DNA of 64,000 bases from Bacteroides clarus YIT 12056 (GTDB lineage Bacteria; Bacteroidota; Bacteroidia; Bacteroidales; Bacteroidaceae), in assembly GCF_900129655.1 (NCBI RefSeq), contig NZ_FQWK01000006.1, positions 186,001-250,000 of the forward strand, read 5' to 3'. The notes below the pieces were generated by a model. That model saw only the letters and a list, made by a program, of their open reading frames with translations. It searched no databases and was not told the origin of the DNA. Made by a program: the position numbers and the translations under genes. How positions within the stretch are numbered: position 1 is the stretch's first letter; the number at the start of each line of letters is the position of its first letter. Shown piece by piece: positions 38,494 to 46,089 of the stretch.

Positions 38494-40017
38494 TTATTTC
38501 TTTAGAATAGCCTTTATCGCATTTTTTTCTTTCGAAGAAAATCCTATTAAAAAAGTTATTGTGATAAATATTATAATTGAGAGGATAATTGGTAATAAAA
38601 TAAAGTATATGCAAGATGGTTTTGATTGCTGAAAATAGGCTTGAATGCCATATAATGTAATACTTGCACAAACGAAAGTCTTTAAATAAGGTATTATCAC
38701 TCGATAAAAATATTGTTTGATATTAAATTGACCTATTTTTTTTGCCCAGATAAGGATAATTATTAAGTTTAATAACTCAATTATTGCCATAATGTAAAAT
38801 ATGTTTTGTAGAGCTAGGTTACAGAACTTTAATGCACTATAAGAAATTGGTAAAGATAAACTCAAAATGATAAGTTCCGTTATCTGAAACAGCTTTAATT
38901 TTCCAATTATAAAAAAGAATGTGTTGATTGGTTCATGAAAAGACCTTATCATTAAATAGATTAATATCGCTTGAATGAATTCGGGTGCATATTGAGGAAT
39001 CGTTCCTAGCCATATTTGTAAGATCTCATGAATATAAAAATACAGCGGAAATGCCAGCATTAAGTAGAAAAAAACTATGATTTTAGAGGCTGTAAATAGG
39101 AGTGAGTAGAATTTTTGTTTTTCACCTTGTGCATATAATTGAGTTGCTTGGGGGTCTATAGCAATCATAATGTTACTGAGCATTGTTGTAATTGCACTTT
39201 TTACCTGATAAGCAATACTCCTTGCCGCATTGGCTATCACTCCTCCAAATAGATTCAATAATATATTGAGCCCTTCATTTACTAAAGCAAAGGCAAGATT
39301 TCCTGCAAAATTCCATCCTGCGAATACTCCCATTTCTTTAAAAGCCTTTTTGTCCCAGCAGAGTCTATATTTACATTCTGGAAAATTCCTTTTGCAATAG
39401 ACAGAGCTTATAAAGCGTATGACTAAAGAAACAGCAACAATCAGTGCAGCATATAGTTTTAGCTTGTCTATGGCGAAGTAAGGGAGAATAAATATGACTC
39501 CTAATTTTAAACAGGCATCCAATATGGATACATAGGCATAAAAGGACATTTTTTCATGGGCAATTATCAGTGCATCAAAAGGTATTGTTAAGATAGATAT
39601 CATTGATGCTAAAACCGAAAAATGGAAAGCCCATTTTGCAACATCCATTCGTTCTGGTGCAATAATGAGTTTATTTTCCAAAAACCATAAGCCAATTATT
39701 TCTGCGCAAATAAAGAACACTATACAAATAATGATATTGATAATCAGACTTATATTAAATATTGTATTCAAACCATTTGTATCATTCCTTCCCATTTCAA
39801 AATTAAGGAAGCGTTGTGTAGCTGTTGCAAATAGTCCTCTGAGTGATGAAAAGATAGCTACAATTCCTCCGACAATTCCATAAAGACCAAAATCATTAAT
39901 ACCAAGTTCTTTAAGTAAGACTCGTGAAGTGTAGAATGCTACAAACATTAAAATTAGCATTCTGACATATAGAAATAAAGTATTAAAGGCTATTCGTTTT
40001 GTATGCAATGTTCCCAT
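38494..40017 (-). CDS. Wzx-type oligosaccharide flippase
   Basis: About 507 residues from ATG 40017 (MGTLHTKRIAFNTLFLYVRM); an upstream ATG at 40068 would add 17 residues unlike the family. About 12-14 membrane segments of the MATE/polysaccharide-transporter fold: early LKELGINDFGLYGIVGGIVA, middle FAGWNFAGNLAFALVNEGLN, later YAQGEKQKFYSLLFTASKII. It turns lipid-linked repeat units to the periplasmic face. First gene after a 600-base gap in the operon that contains a degraded mobile-element end. Confidence 0.9.
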   Translation of the reverse strand: MGTLHTKRIAFNTLFLYVRMLILMFVAFYTSRVLLKELGINDFGLYGIVGGIVAIFSSLRGLFATATQRFLNFEMGRNDTNGLNTIFNISLIINIIICIVFFICAEIIGLWFLENKLIIAPERMDVAKWAFHFSVLASMISILTIPFDALIIAHEKMSFYAYVSILDACLKLGVIFILPYFAIDKLKLYAALIVAVSLVIRFISSVYCKRNFPECKYRLCWDKKAFKEMGVFAGWNFAGNLAFALVNEGLNILLNLFGGVIANAARSIAYQVKSAITTMLSNIMIAIDPQATQLYAQGEKQKFYSLLFTASKIIVFFYLMLAFPLYFYIHEILQIWLGTIPQYAPEFIQAILIYLMIRSFHEPINTFFFIIGKLKLFQITELIILSLSLPISYSALKFCNLALQNIFYIMAIIELLNLIIILIWAKKIGQFNIKQYFYRVIIPYLKTFVCASITLYGIQAYFQQSKPSCIYFILLPIILSIIIFITITFLIGFSSKEKNAIKAILKK

Positions 40018-40068
40018 TCCTATTAAAAAGAACGTTAGTATCCAATTTTGGCATATCACATAGAACAA

Positions 40069-40620
40069 TCGCCTGGAAGCGATTCTCTATTAAAAAAGAC
40101 AAAAATGAACTCCGATTTTTAAATATTATTAGTGCTCATTCCGATGGTCATGGAAGCAGATTCTCAAAAAACTGGCCACCTTAGTAACTTCTTCAGACGG
40201 AACGGATACACATACTTACTAAGTTTTTTGATTACAACTGAGAAAGTCGACGTTATTATAGCTTAATGCAATACGTCATTTTTAGACACTTACAGTCAGA
40301 AACCTTTAATCAATAAGGAGAAGTGAAATTGATGTGATTTGATGAATACAGCACAAAAAGTAATTGTCAACCAAGCACTTGATTTAAATTAGCCGCCTTA
40401 GTCTACATGATTTAAGTTCGGACAATAAACACTTCCCGCACATATACTCGATGCGCGCCTGTTTATCGTCTATTATCCGCTAGAAGAAGCATTTTACATC
40501 TTCCTTTATTTTATTCTTTCAACTATTCTTGATTCATCATAAGTGTATCTCTTTTTTCCTACAGAGATACGCTGAATCATTTACACTTTACAATCGCAAT
40601 ACTTTTATCTTGTAACATTC
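40069..40620. other. Non-coding gap in the capsule operon with a probable IS21-type end remnant
   Basis: No intact gene. On the plus strand, ACTGGCCACCTTAGTAAC (about 40172-40189) and CGGAACGGATAC about ten bases later resemble the TGGCCAC...GGAACGG repeats at the ends of IS21-family elements, which I know only by general pattern. A minus-strand stretch at about 40380-40500 reads as broken protein-like sequence (RIIDDKQARIEYMCGKC) with stops. A hairpin GTATCTC/GAGATAC sits at 40544-40569. Confidence 0.35.
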
Positions 40621-41256
40621 TCAGAATTTCTTTCCGAATGCAATATTCATAAACGTCATAAAAAGTATCTTGGTATCAAAGCCCCAGGAGCGATGTTCCA
40701 AATAGAACAAATCATAACGCAAACGACGGATCATTTTTTCCAGAGTATCGGTATAGCCATTGTAAAGTGTAGCATACGAAGTGACTCCCGGACGAATCTG
40801 GAATAAATAACGATAACGGGGATCTACCTCCATAATCTGATCTATAAAGAACTTACGTTCGGGACGGGGCCCGATAAAGGCCATATCACCGCAGAATACA
40901 TTCCAAAGTTGGGGAAGTTCGTCCAGATGATGGTCACGAAGAAACCTGCCGACTTTCGTCATACGAGGGTCTTCAGCACCGGCATAAAGGGCAGGGCCAT
41001 ACTTCTCCGCGTCCAACTTCATGCTGCGGAACTTATAGATATTAAAGGGGCGACCGAATCTGCCGATACGCTCCTGCTTGAAAATGGCAGGACCACCATC
41101 TTCACGTTTCACGGCAATATAGCAAATCAAAAACAGAGGAGAAAAAACAATAAGCGCGCCAAGGGCAAGAAAACAATCACCTATACGCTTCACATTGCGC
41201 TCGAAAGCATTCATTCCGTCGGGGATAAAATGGTCATCTTTCTCAATTGGTTCCAT
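40621..41256 (-). CDS. Initiating undecaprenyl-phosphate sugar-1-P transferase
   Basis: Starts the repeat unit by moving a sugar-1-phosphate to undecaprenyl phosphate. 211 residues, the short PglC-like form with only the catalytic domain: one re-entrant membrane segment (residues about 28-50, CFLALGALIVFSPLFLICYI), then IFKQERIGRFGRPFNIYKFR, HHLDELPQLWNVFCGDMAFI and GPRPERKFF. First structural gene after upxZ, the standard place in Bacteroides capsule loci. Confidence 0.93.
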   Translation of the reverse strand: MEPIEKDDHFIPDGMNAFERNVKRIGDCFLALGALIVFSPLFLICYIAVKREDGGPAIFKQERIGRFGRPFNIYKFRSMKLDAEKYGPALYAGAEDPRMTKVGRFLRDHHLDELPQLWNVFCGDMAFIGPRPERKFFIDQIMEVDPRYRYLFQIRPGVTSYATLYNGYTDTLEKMIRRLRYDLFYLEHRSWGFDTKILFMTFMNIAFGKKF

Positions 41257-41310
41257 AAAATTAAAAAGTCTTAGTTTAGATAGTCGAATAGTTTAGGTTG
41301 ATGAGTGAAA

Positions 41311-41772
41311 TTATTCTATCACTTCATAGGGATATTGGTTTTCTTCAAAGCTCTTTAGCTCTTCTATTATATCCACTTGTTCCAAAGTCAAATCCGCCTT
41401 ATTCCAAGTGGCAATAATGTCATGAGCTTGACTTGCCAGTTCTTCATCATAAACTTCGCTATAACAATAGACAAGAAGTTGAACTTTGAGCAAAGATGCA
41501 GGCAGTTTAGGAAGAACTTCCCAACTACGGTCCAATACCTGCTGAATGTATTGCTGCTTATGACCATTATCATAAATGGTAGCGGCAAAAGCAGCTAAAA
41601 GACCGAGGCAAAGCTCTGCTTCAGACTCTACAGTCTTGCCGCGAGTGCCATAAAGCTCCAGTGCCTGCTCGTAAACTTCACGGTTCAAACGTGTAAATTC
41701 GTCTACATAGATAGGGCTCCCGTCAAGCCCGTAAGTGAGAAGACGATGGGCTAAGGAAAATAATGAATCCAT
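41311..41772 (-). CDS. upxZ: UpxZ-family antagonist of transcription antitermination
   Basis: 153 residues, all helical, starting MDSLFSLAHRLLTYGLDGSP and ending EENQYPYEVIE; the sequence is typical of UpxZ. In B. fragilis each UpxZ blocks the UpxY proteins of other capsule loci, so that only one capsule is made at a time. It follows upxY by 50 bases, as in those loci. Its targets would be UpxY proteins elsewhere in this genome. Confidence 0.9.
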   Translation of the reverse strand: MDSLFSLAHRLLTYGLDGSPIYVDEFTRLNREVYEQALELYGTRGKTVESEAELCLGLLAAFAATIYDNGHKQQYIQQVLDRSWEVLPKLPASLLKVQLLVYCYSEVYDEELASQAHDIIATWNKADLTLEQVDIIEELKSFEENQYPYEVIE

Positions 41773-41822
41773 TGATTTGTGAATTATGATTTGTGAATTA
41801 TAATACTTAGAAAAAAAAAGAA

Positions 41823-42425
41823 TTACTCTTTTATGGGCTCTACCAGAGAAGGCGGAATAAAGGTAGTAGCTACAGCCATGACACCCTCGATATTAACTAC
41901 TACACGACGGTCATGGCGAATACGGACAAACTCGCCGATTACTCCCTCAAAGACACCACCGGTAATACGTACTTTCTGCCCCTTAACCAAATGCAATTCG
42001 GCCGGCTCTACATAAAGAACCGCTTCGTCACAATTGCCTGCCACCAGAATAAAACTACGCATTTGCGCCTCGGGAATTACAACCGGACGGCAATGCTCAC
42101 GATTCATAATAAAACGTATAGGCATAGACGGTTCGAGTTTATCTTTCAAAGCATCTATACGCTTACGGGTGGAGTAAACAAAAACGAGATTGTGAATAGC
42201 CGGAAGCAGTTTACGGACGCGTTTCCCCGATTTCATGATATACTCATAGCGCATCGGAATGAAGTTCTCAATGTTCTCGGCATCCAGAATTGCTTTCAAC
42301 GCTAATTCGCGGCTATAAGAAACACGAATCGCAAACCAACATTTATCTACGTCATTTTCAGTAGATAATTGTTTACTGGGTTTATATTGTATCTCGGAAG
42401 ATTTATTTGCTGATAAACGGGGCAT
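41823..42425 (-). CDS. upxY: UpxY-family transcription antiterminator (NusG-like)
   Basis: NusG paralogue needed for RNA polymerase to read through the long capsule operon. I chose ATG 42425 (MPRLSANKSSEIQYKPSKQL; 200 residues); an ATG at 42509 would add 28 residues that look like leader sequence. NGN domain: CWFAIRVSYSRELALKAILD. C-terminal KOW motif: LVKGQKVRITGGVFEGVIGE. First gene of the capsule operon, about 265 bases downstream of the inferred start site of the invertible promoter; UpxY proteins act on such a leader. Confidence 0.92.
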   Translation of the reverse strand: MPRLSANKSSEIQYKPSKQLSTENDVDKCWFAIRVSYSRELALKAILDAENIENFIPMRYEYIMKSGKRVRKLLPAIHNLVFVYSTRKRIDALKDKLEPSMPIRFIMNREHCRPVVIPEAQMRSFILVAGNCDEAVLYVEPAELHLVKGQKVRITGGVFEGVIGEFVRIRHDRRVVVNIEGVMAVATTFIPPSLVEPIKE

Positions 42426-42671
42426 TAATCTGTGATAATCGCAAGATTGGGAATAACATGAAGCCTTGTGAAAAGGGTGTTCTTTAGGGACACCGGAGTA
42501 GCGTAGCACCTACCGGTCAAGTCATGTAATGCAGTTATTTCCAATAGTTTAGTTAGCATCCATATTGTTTTAGAACTTCCTACCATCACGGAAAAAGAAG
42601 TAGAAAAACAGTTATGTTAGTTATTAGCTTACAAAAAGCTGAAAACGAATAGTCTAAAAAGAAAAAGCATC

Positions 42672-42893
42672 TTTTAGACGTTCGTTTATTGTGCACAAAG
42701 ATACAACCTATTTCTCAAACGGGCAAAATGTTTAATAAGAATATTTCCAAATAGAAGTTCTTATTTAGATAAATATCTTTAAACCAGTTTATTATCTACA
42801 CTTAAAAAGACCTCATTATTACTTTATTATTTATATAAATAATGCTTTAAAAAATCCCCCTAAAAAGAGTGTCTTTTAAACGAACGTCTAAAA
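42672..42893. promoter_or_regulatory. Invertible promoter segment of the capsule locus
   Basis: A perfect 17-bp inverted repeat, TTTTAGACGTTCGTTTA at 42672-42688 and its complement at 42877-42893, flanks 188 bases. The repeat contains AGACGTTCGT, matching the ARACGTWCGT site I recall for the B. fragilis Mpi serine recombinase. The segment carries a full promoter pointing at upxY (separate entry), so this is a phase-variable capsule switch in the ON state. No recombinase gene is in the window, which fits a global Mpi-type enzyme acting at a distance. Confidence 0.9.
42696..42727 (-). promoter_or_regulatory. Capsule promoter inside the invertible segment
   Basis: On the minus strand TTTG (42727-42724), a 20-base spacer, and TATCTTTG (42703-42696) match the Bacteroides promoter consensus exactly. 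Transcription would start near 42690, cross the left repeat and enter the upxY leader. Inversion would turn it away from the capsule genes. Confidence 0.85.
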
Positions 42894-42984
42894 AACACTT
42901 CCCTCTTCCAGGCATAGCAAATTAATTACCAGCCCATTACCTCTCCGCACGCCTCTACCAAAGAAAATACATAGCTCAATTTGT

Positions 42985-43016
42985 TTGTGTATATCACCGA
43001 TAAAAACTACTTTCGG
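42985..43016 (+). promoter_or_regulatory. Candidate promoter for the 43071 gene
   Basis: TTTG at 42985-42988, a 20-base spacer, and TACTTTCG at 43009-43016, one base off TAnnTTTG. It lies 54 bases before ATG 43071. Confidence 0.4.
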
Positions 43017-43070
43017 CCTCGATTATTTTTTCATCATTAATTATCATAGGGCATAAAAACAAAGAAGACG

Positions 43071-43435
43071 ATGAAAAAAGTTATAGAGAACAACAAACTA
43101 AAAAAAACAAAAGTGTAAGTAAAGCATTTAGTAAATCAACAATAAATCAAGGCATTAAGAAAAAGCGGGGAGCCAAGCCCGGTGCTCCCATCACAGGTAT
43201 AAAAGAACATCGGGAAATCATTGAAAAAGCCTTTCTGGAAATGTATCTGAAAGAATATTTGGAGGTGGCTCCCACAGCCGGAATAACCACTTTAGCAAAG
43301 TTCCTTTTTGAGAAAAAACTATTCTTAACCAAGAGTAATAAACCCATAGCAACCAATACTATCAGAGGCGAACTTACCGATTTGCTAAAGGATATGAACT
43401 GCGCAAATCCCAGAGGAAAACAGAACAAGAAATAA
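43071..43435 (+). CDS. Small basic protein whose frame needs a -1 shift at an A8 run
   Basis: ATG 43071 opens MKKVIENNKLKKTKV and stops after 15 codons. The next frame (-1) is open from before 43071 to 43435, lacks any ATG until 43241, and is clearly protein-like: KKKRGAKPGAPITGIKEHRE, then AFLEMYLKEYLEVAPTAGIT and a C-terminus ending CANPRGKQNKK. A -1 slip on the eight A residues at 43100-43107 would give one protein of about 121 residues. The first half is very basic with an AT-hook-like RGAKPGAP. A conservative alternative is the 64-residue frame from 43241. The family is not recognised; neighbours are the DUF2693-like and DUF4373 genes. Confidence 0.5.
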
Positions 43436-43484
43436 GTAAAAAAACGCCCGTAATTAATGATGAACAACCTATCAGGAAAGGCTC

Positions 43485-43492
43485 TACCTTTG
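43485..43492 (+). promoter_or_regulatory. Promoter -7 box before the leader hairpin
   Basis: TACCTTTG, a match to TAnnTTTG. No TTTG is seen 19-21 bases upstream. It would start RNA near 43499, just before the hairpin at 43527. Confidence 0.4.
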
Positions 43493-43526
43493 CCAACTAT
43501 TAGTAAGGATTAAGCCACACTGCAAG

Positions 43527-43570
43527 GATGCTGTTTCTTCCTCAAGAGAAGCAGCATCTTTCTTTTTTCC
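43527..43570 (+). terminator. Leader hairpin/terminator before the SH3-fold gene
   Basis: GATGCTG (43527-43533) pairs with CAGCATC (43552-43558), with inner TTTCTT/AAGAGAA pairing, followed by TTTCTTTTTT. It would end the 43071 transcript or attenuate transcription into 43622. Confidence 0.65.
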
Positions 43571-43621
43571 ACTACTTGAACCCCACTGAATATTACCTGT
43601 TTTTTAAATCTACAAAATTAA

Positions 43622-43972
43622 ATGATGATGAACCGAAAAAAGCCCGCTTCACTTCACGAAGCCATTCGCAATCTATGGAAAATCCGTATCATGCTGGAAA
43701 AGAATTACACGGAAAACTGCGCCACATGGATGGCCACACGTATTGAAAGTCTCATAGACCACATGCAATACGGACATGCGCTCATTGCCTATCATAGGCA
43801 GGACGGAACATTCAGACTCGTCAGGGCAACACTGCTTCCCTACAAAAACATGTTCAGACAAGACTATGACATCACAAGAGTTACAACTACCATTGCATAT
43901 TGGGATATCGAACAACAAGCATGGAGAACTTTCCAACTTGAGAATTTCCTTGAATGGAGCCCCGTATGTTGA
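43622..43972 (+). CDS. SH3-like beta-barrel small protein (WYL_2/DUF2693-like)
   Basis: 116 residues (ATG 43622, with in-frame ATGs at 43625 and 43628 as alternatives). The C-terminal half has the pattern of the SH3 beta-barrel/DUF2693 family of Bacteroides: GHALIAYHRQDGTFRLVRAT, then TTIAYWDIEQQAWRTFQLEN. Members are common beside capsule loci and on mobile elements; no function is established. It lies 30 bases before the DUF4373 gene. Confidence 0.7.
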   Translation: MMMNRKKPASLHEAIRNLWKIRIMLEKNYTENCATWMATRIESLIDHMQYGHALIAYHRQDGTFRLVRATLLPYKNMFRQDYDITRVTTTIAYWDIEQQAWRTFQLENFLEWSPVC

Positions 43973-44002
43973 TTATTAATCACTCAAAAATTAAGACAAA
44001 CT

Positions 44003-44782
44003 ATGGCAATGAATTATGGGGGAATCATGTATTTCCCATTGAATGTGAATTTCTTTGATGACGCACCGATAGAACTCGTAGAAGCCAAATGCGGACTGGC
44101 AGGAATTACTGCCGTAATAAAACTACTGTGCAAGATGTACAAAGAAAAAGGCTATTATCTGTTGTGGGACAAAGAGCAATGCACGCTCTTTGCCCATAAA
44201 ACAGGCATTGAAGAAACAAACATGGAAAAGATAATCTGTATCCTCATAGACAAAGGATTTTTTGACCGTAAGTATTACGAAGAACAATACGTGCTGACGT
44301 CCGCCACCATCCAAAAGGTATGGCTGGAAGCTACCAAACGAAGAAAAAGGGACTTAAACACCCTACCCTATTTATTGGAAAGCTGCATACAGGACGAAGA
44401 AAACAGTATACCAAACAAAGAATATTGCATGCAGCCTGCAAACATTTCATCCCAAAATGCAGACATTTCCGAACAAAGTAAAGTAAAGCAAATAAAAGCA
44501 GAAACAGAAGAAGGGAGTTCCGACGAGCATTCTCTTCTGCCTGTACCGGGATATGCCTACAACAAGCAAACGCATAATTATGACGGATTGATATTCACCC
44601 TACGGCAAATGAAAATCACAAAAAACGAAGAAGTGAATGCCATTTTGCGCCTGTCCGACTATGGAAGACTGAAAGGTTACGTATGGCAAGTGATACACAA
44701 CACGCGCTGGAGTGAAATTGTAGCCAAGGGGAAATACCTCATCGCCGCATTAGTCAAAGAGAAGAAAAAGACAGGGAATTAA
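44003..44782 (+). CDS. DUF4373 (Lin1244/Lin1753-like) protein
   Basis: 259 residues. The N-terminal 110 residues match the DUF4373/Lin1244 domain (YFPLNVNFFDDAPIELVEAK, GITAVIKLLCKMYKEKGYYL, CILIDKGFFDRKYYEEQYVL). It resembles the N-terminal part of replication-initiation or phage DnaD-like proteins; the C-terminal 60 residues (YGRLKGYVWQVIHNTRWSEI) also look DnaD-like. These genes recur at the upstream border of Bacteroides capsule loci with no known role. It ends before the palindromes at 44814. Confidence 0.85.
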   Translation: MAMNYGGIMYFPLNVNFFDDAPIELVEAKCGLAGITAVIKLLCKMYKEKGYYLLWDKEQCTLFAHKTGIEETNMEKIICILIDKGFFDRKYYEEQYVLTSATIQKVWLEATKRRKRDLNTLPYLLESCIQDEENSIPNKEYCMQPANISSQNADISEQSKVKQIKAETEEGSSDEHSLLPVPGYAYNKQTHNYDGLIFTLRQMKITKNEEVNAILRLSDYGRLKGYVWQVIHNTRWSEIVAKGKYLIAALVKEKKKTGN

Positions 44783-44813
44783 TATCCGGAAATAAAAGAA
44801 AAAACAGCAAAAA

Positions 44814-44854
44814 AATGAAGTTAACATCATTGGCCGCATGATGTTAACTTCATT
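44814..44854. repeat. Perfect 17-bp palindrome between convergent genes
   Basis: AATGAAGTTAACATCAT and its exact complement around the 7-base loop TGGCCGC. No T-run follows directly. It may end transcription from both sides. Confidence 0.75.
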
Positions 44855-44858
44855 GCAA

Positions 44859-44904
44859 CTACGATGTTAACTAACTGCGTGGCACACAGTTAACTTCATC
44901 GTAG
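44859..44904. repeat. Second GTTAAC palindrome
   Basis: CTACGATGTTAACT (44859-44872) pairs with AGTTAACTTCATCGTAG (44888-44904), the right arm having three extra bases (AAG). With the previous palindrome it makes four GTTAAC sites in about 80 bases. Confidence 0.65.
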
Positions 44905-44919
44905 CAATACTATCAACTC

Positions 44920-45894
44920 TTACACGTAAGTCTCAAGCAGTTTCACTCTCCCGCCTTCCGGCACGATTGTTACTTCCTGAACAGCAGCAGGCAAAAGCAC
45001 CGTTTCCCCCGCACGCAGAGTTATTTCGTTCTGATTGTCATCCGTCAGACGGCAAGAACCTTCCACGCAAATAAAGATAACGAATGAGTCCAGTTCCGAA
45101 TAGTCACAAGTGATTTCTTCCGTCATATCATACACGGAAGTAGTGAAGTAAGGACTTGCTACCATTTCAACGGGCTCATTCCGGATACGCTCGTATTCCG
45201 TACGGAAATCGTCTTGCACATCGGAAAAATTAATGGCATCCATCGCCTGGCTGGTATGCAAGTCACGGGATTTACCATCCTTATCTTTGCGATTGTAATC
45301 GAAGATGCGATAAGTTATATCGGAAGTCTGTTGAATTTCCGCAACAAATGCTCCGGCTCCGATACCATGTACGCGACCGGCAGGTACATAAAACGCATCC
45401 CCCGGTTCTATCGTGCAAGTCTGAAGTACTTCGGCAAACGTTCCGTTGTGCACTCTGTCTTTATACTCCTTCGGAGTTATCTCCTCGGAAAAGCCGGAAA
45501 TCAGTTTCGCGCCTTTGTCCGCGGCGATCACATACCACATCTCGTTTTTACCGAAACTATTATGACGCTTCTTGGCAAGTTCGTCACCCGGATGCACCTG
45601 AATGGATAAATCCAATTTGGCATCAATAAATTTTATCAATAGCGGGAATTTATTTCCAAACCGCGCATAGTTTGCTTCACCCACCAACTCGTCTTTATAT
45701 TTACGAACCATTTCGGGCAAAGTATACCCTTTGTCCGCACCATTGGCTACTACCGATTCACTACCTTCTACCGCTGAAACTTCCCAACTCTCGCCTACAT
45801 TCGGCAGAGTTTCATCCAAGTGTTTGAATGGGATAATCTTGTCGCCACCCCAAAGTGTCTGTTTCAGGATAGGCTCAAATTTTAGAGGATACAT
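44920..45894 (-). CDS. manA: Mannose-6-phosphate isomerase, class I
   Basis: Zinc cupin enzyme that interconverts mannose-6-P and fructose-6-P. 324 residues. Zinc ligands in LSIQVHPGDELAKKR (residues about 96-110) and in the following KNEMWYVI; active-site arginine region in the FYVPAGRVHGIGAG segment (residues about 168-181). Length fits the short type I class. It is divergent from galM and would feed mannose into glycolysis or supply mannose/fucose precursors. Confidence 0.95.
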   Translation of the reverse strand: MYPLKFEPILKQTLWGGDKIIPFKHLDETLPNVGESWEVSAVEGSESVVANGADKGYTLPEMVRKYKDELVGEANYARFGNKFPLLIKFIDAKLDLSIQVHPGDELAKKRHNSFGKNEMWYVIAADKGAKLISGFSEEITPKEYKDRVHNGTFAEVLQTCTIEPGDAFYVPAGRVHGIGAGAFVAEIQQTSDITYRIFDYNRKDKDGKSRDLHTSQAMDAINFSDVQDDFRTEYERIRNEPVEMVASPYFTTSVYDMTEEITCDYSELDSFVIFICVEGSCRLTDDNQNEITLRAGETVLLPAAVQEVTIVPEGGRVKLLETYV

Positions 45895-45953
45895 TCGTTG
45901 TTTTTAATTAGTACAATTCAATACTGTTACAATACTTTTTCAGATTAACGCGA

Positions 45954-45961
45954 CAAACATA
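45954..45961 (-). promoter_or_regulatory. Promoter -7 box for manA
   Basis: The minus strand reads TATGTTTG (TAnnTTTG), 59 bases before manA, in the divergent manA-galM region. Confidence 0.4.
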
Positions 45962-46089
45962 CAAAAAATATCAATTTGTATTCTAATTGTTAAACGCTAA
46001 ACTTTCATAAAATGTTCTCTACATTTCTTCTCAATTACTTGGGGGAACAAAAGAATTTCTCTTTATTTGCAAGAAAATTAAATAATACC

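Noticed and set aside
43147..43467. 106-codon minus-strand frame
   Set aside because: The complementary plus-strand frame is charged and helix-like, as a real small protein; this one is a hydrophobic mirror image.
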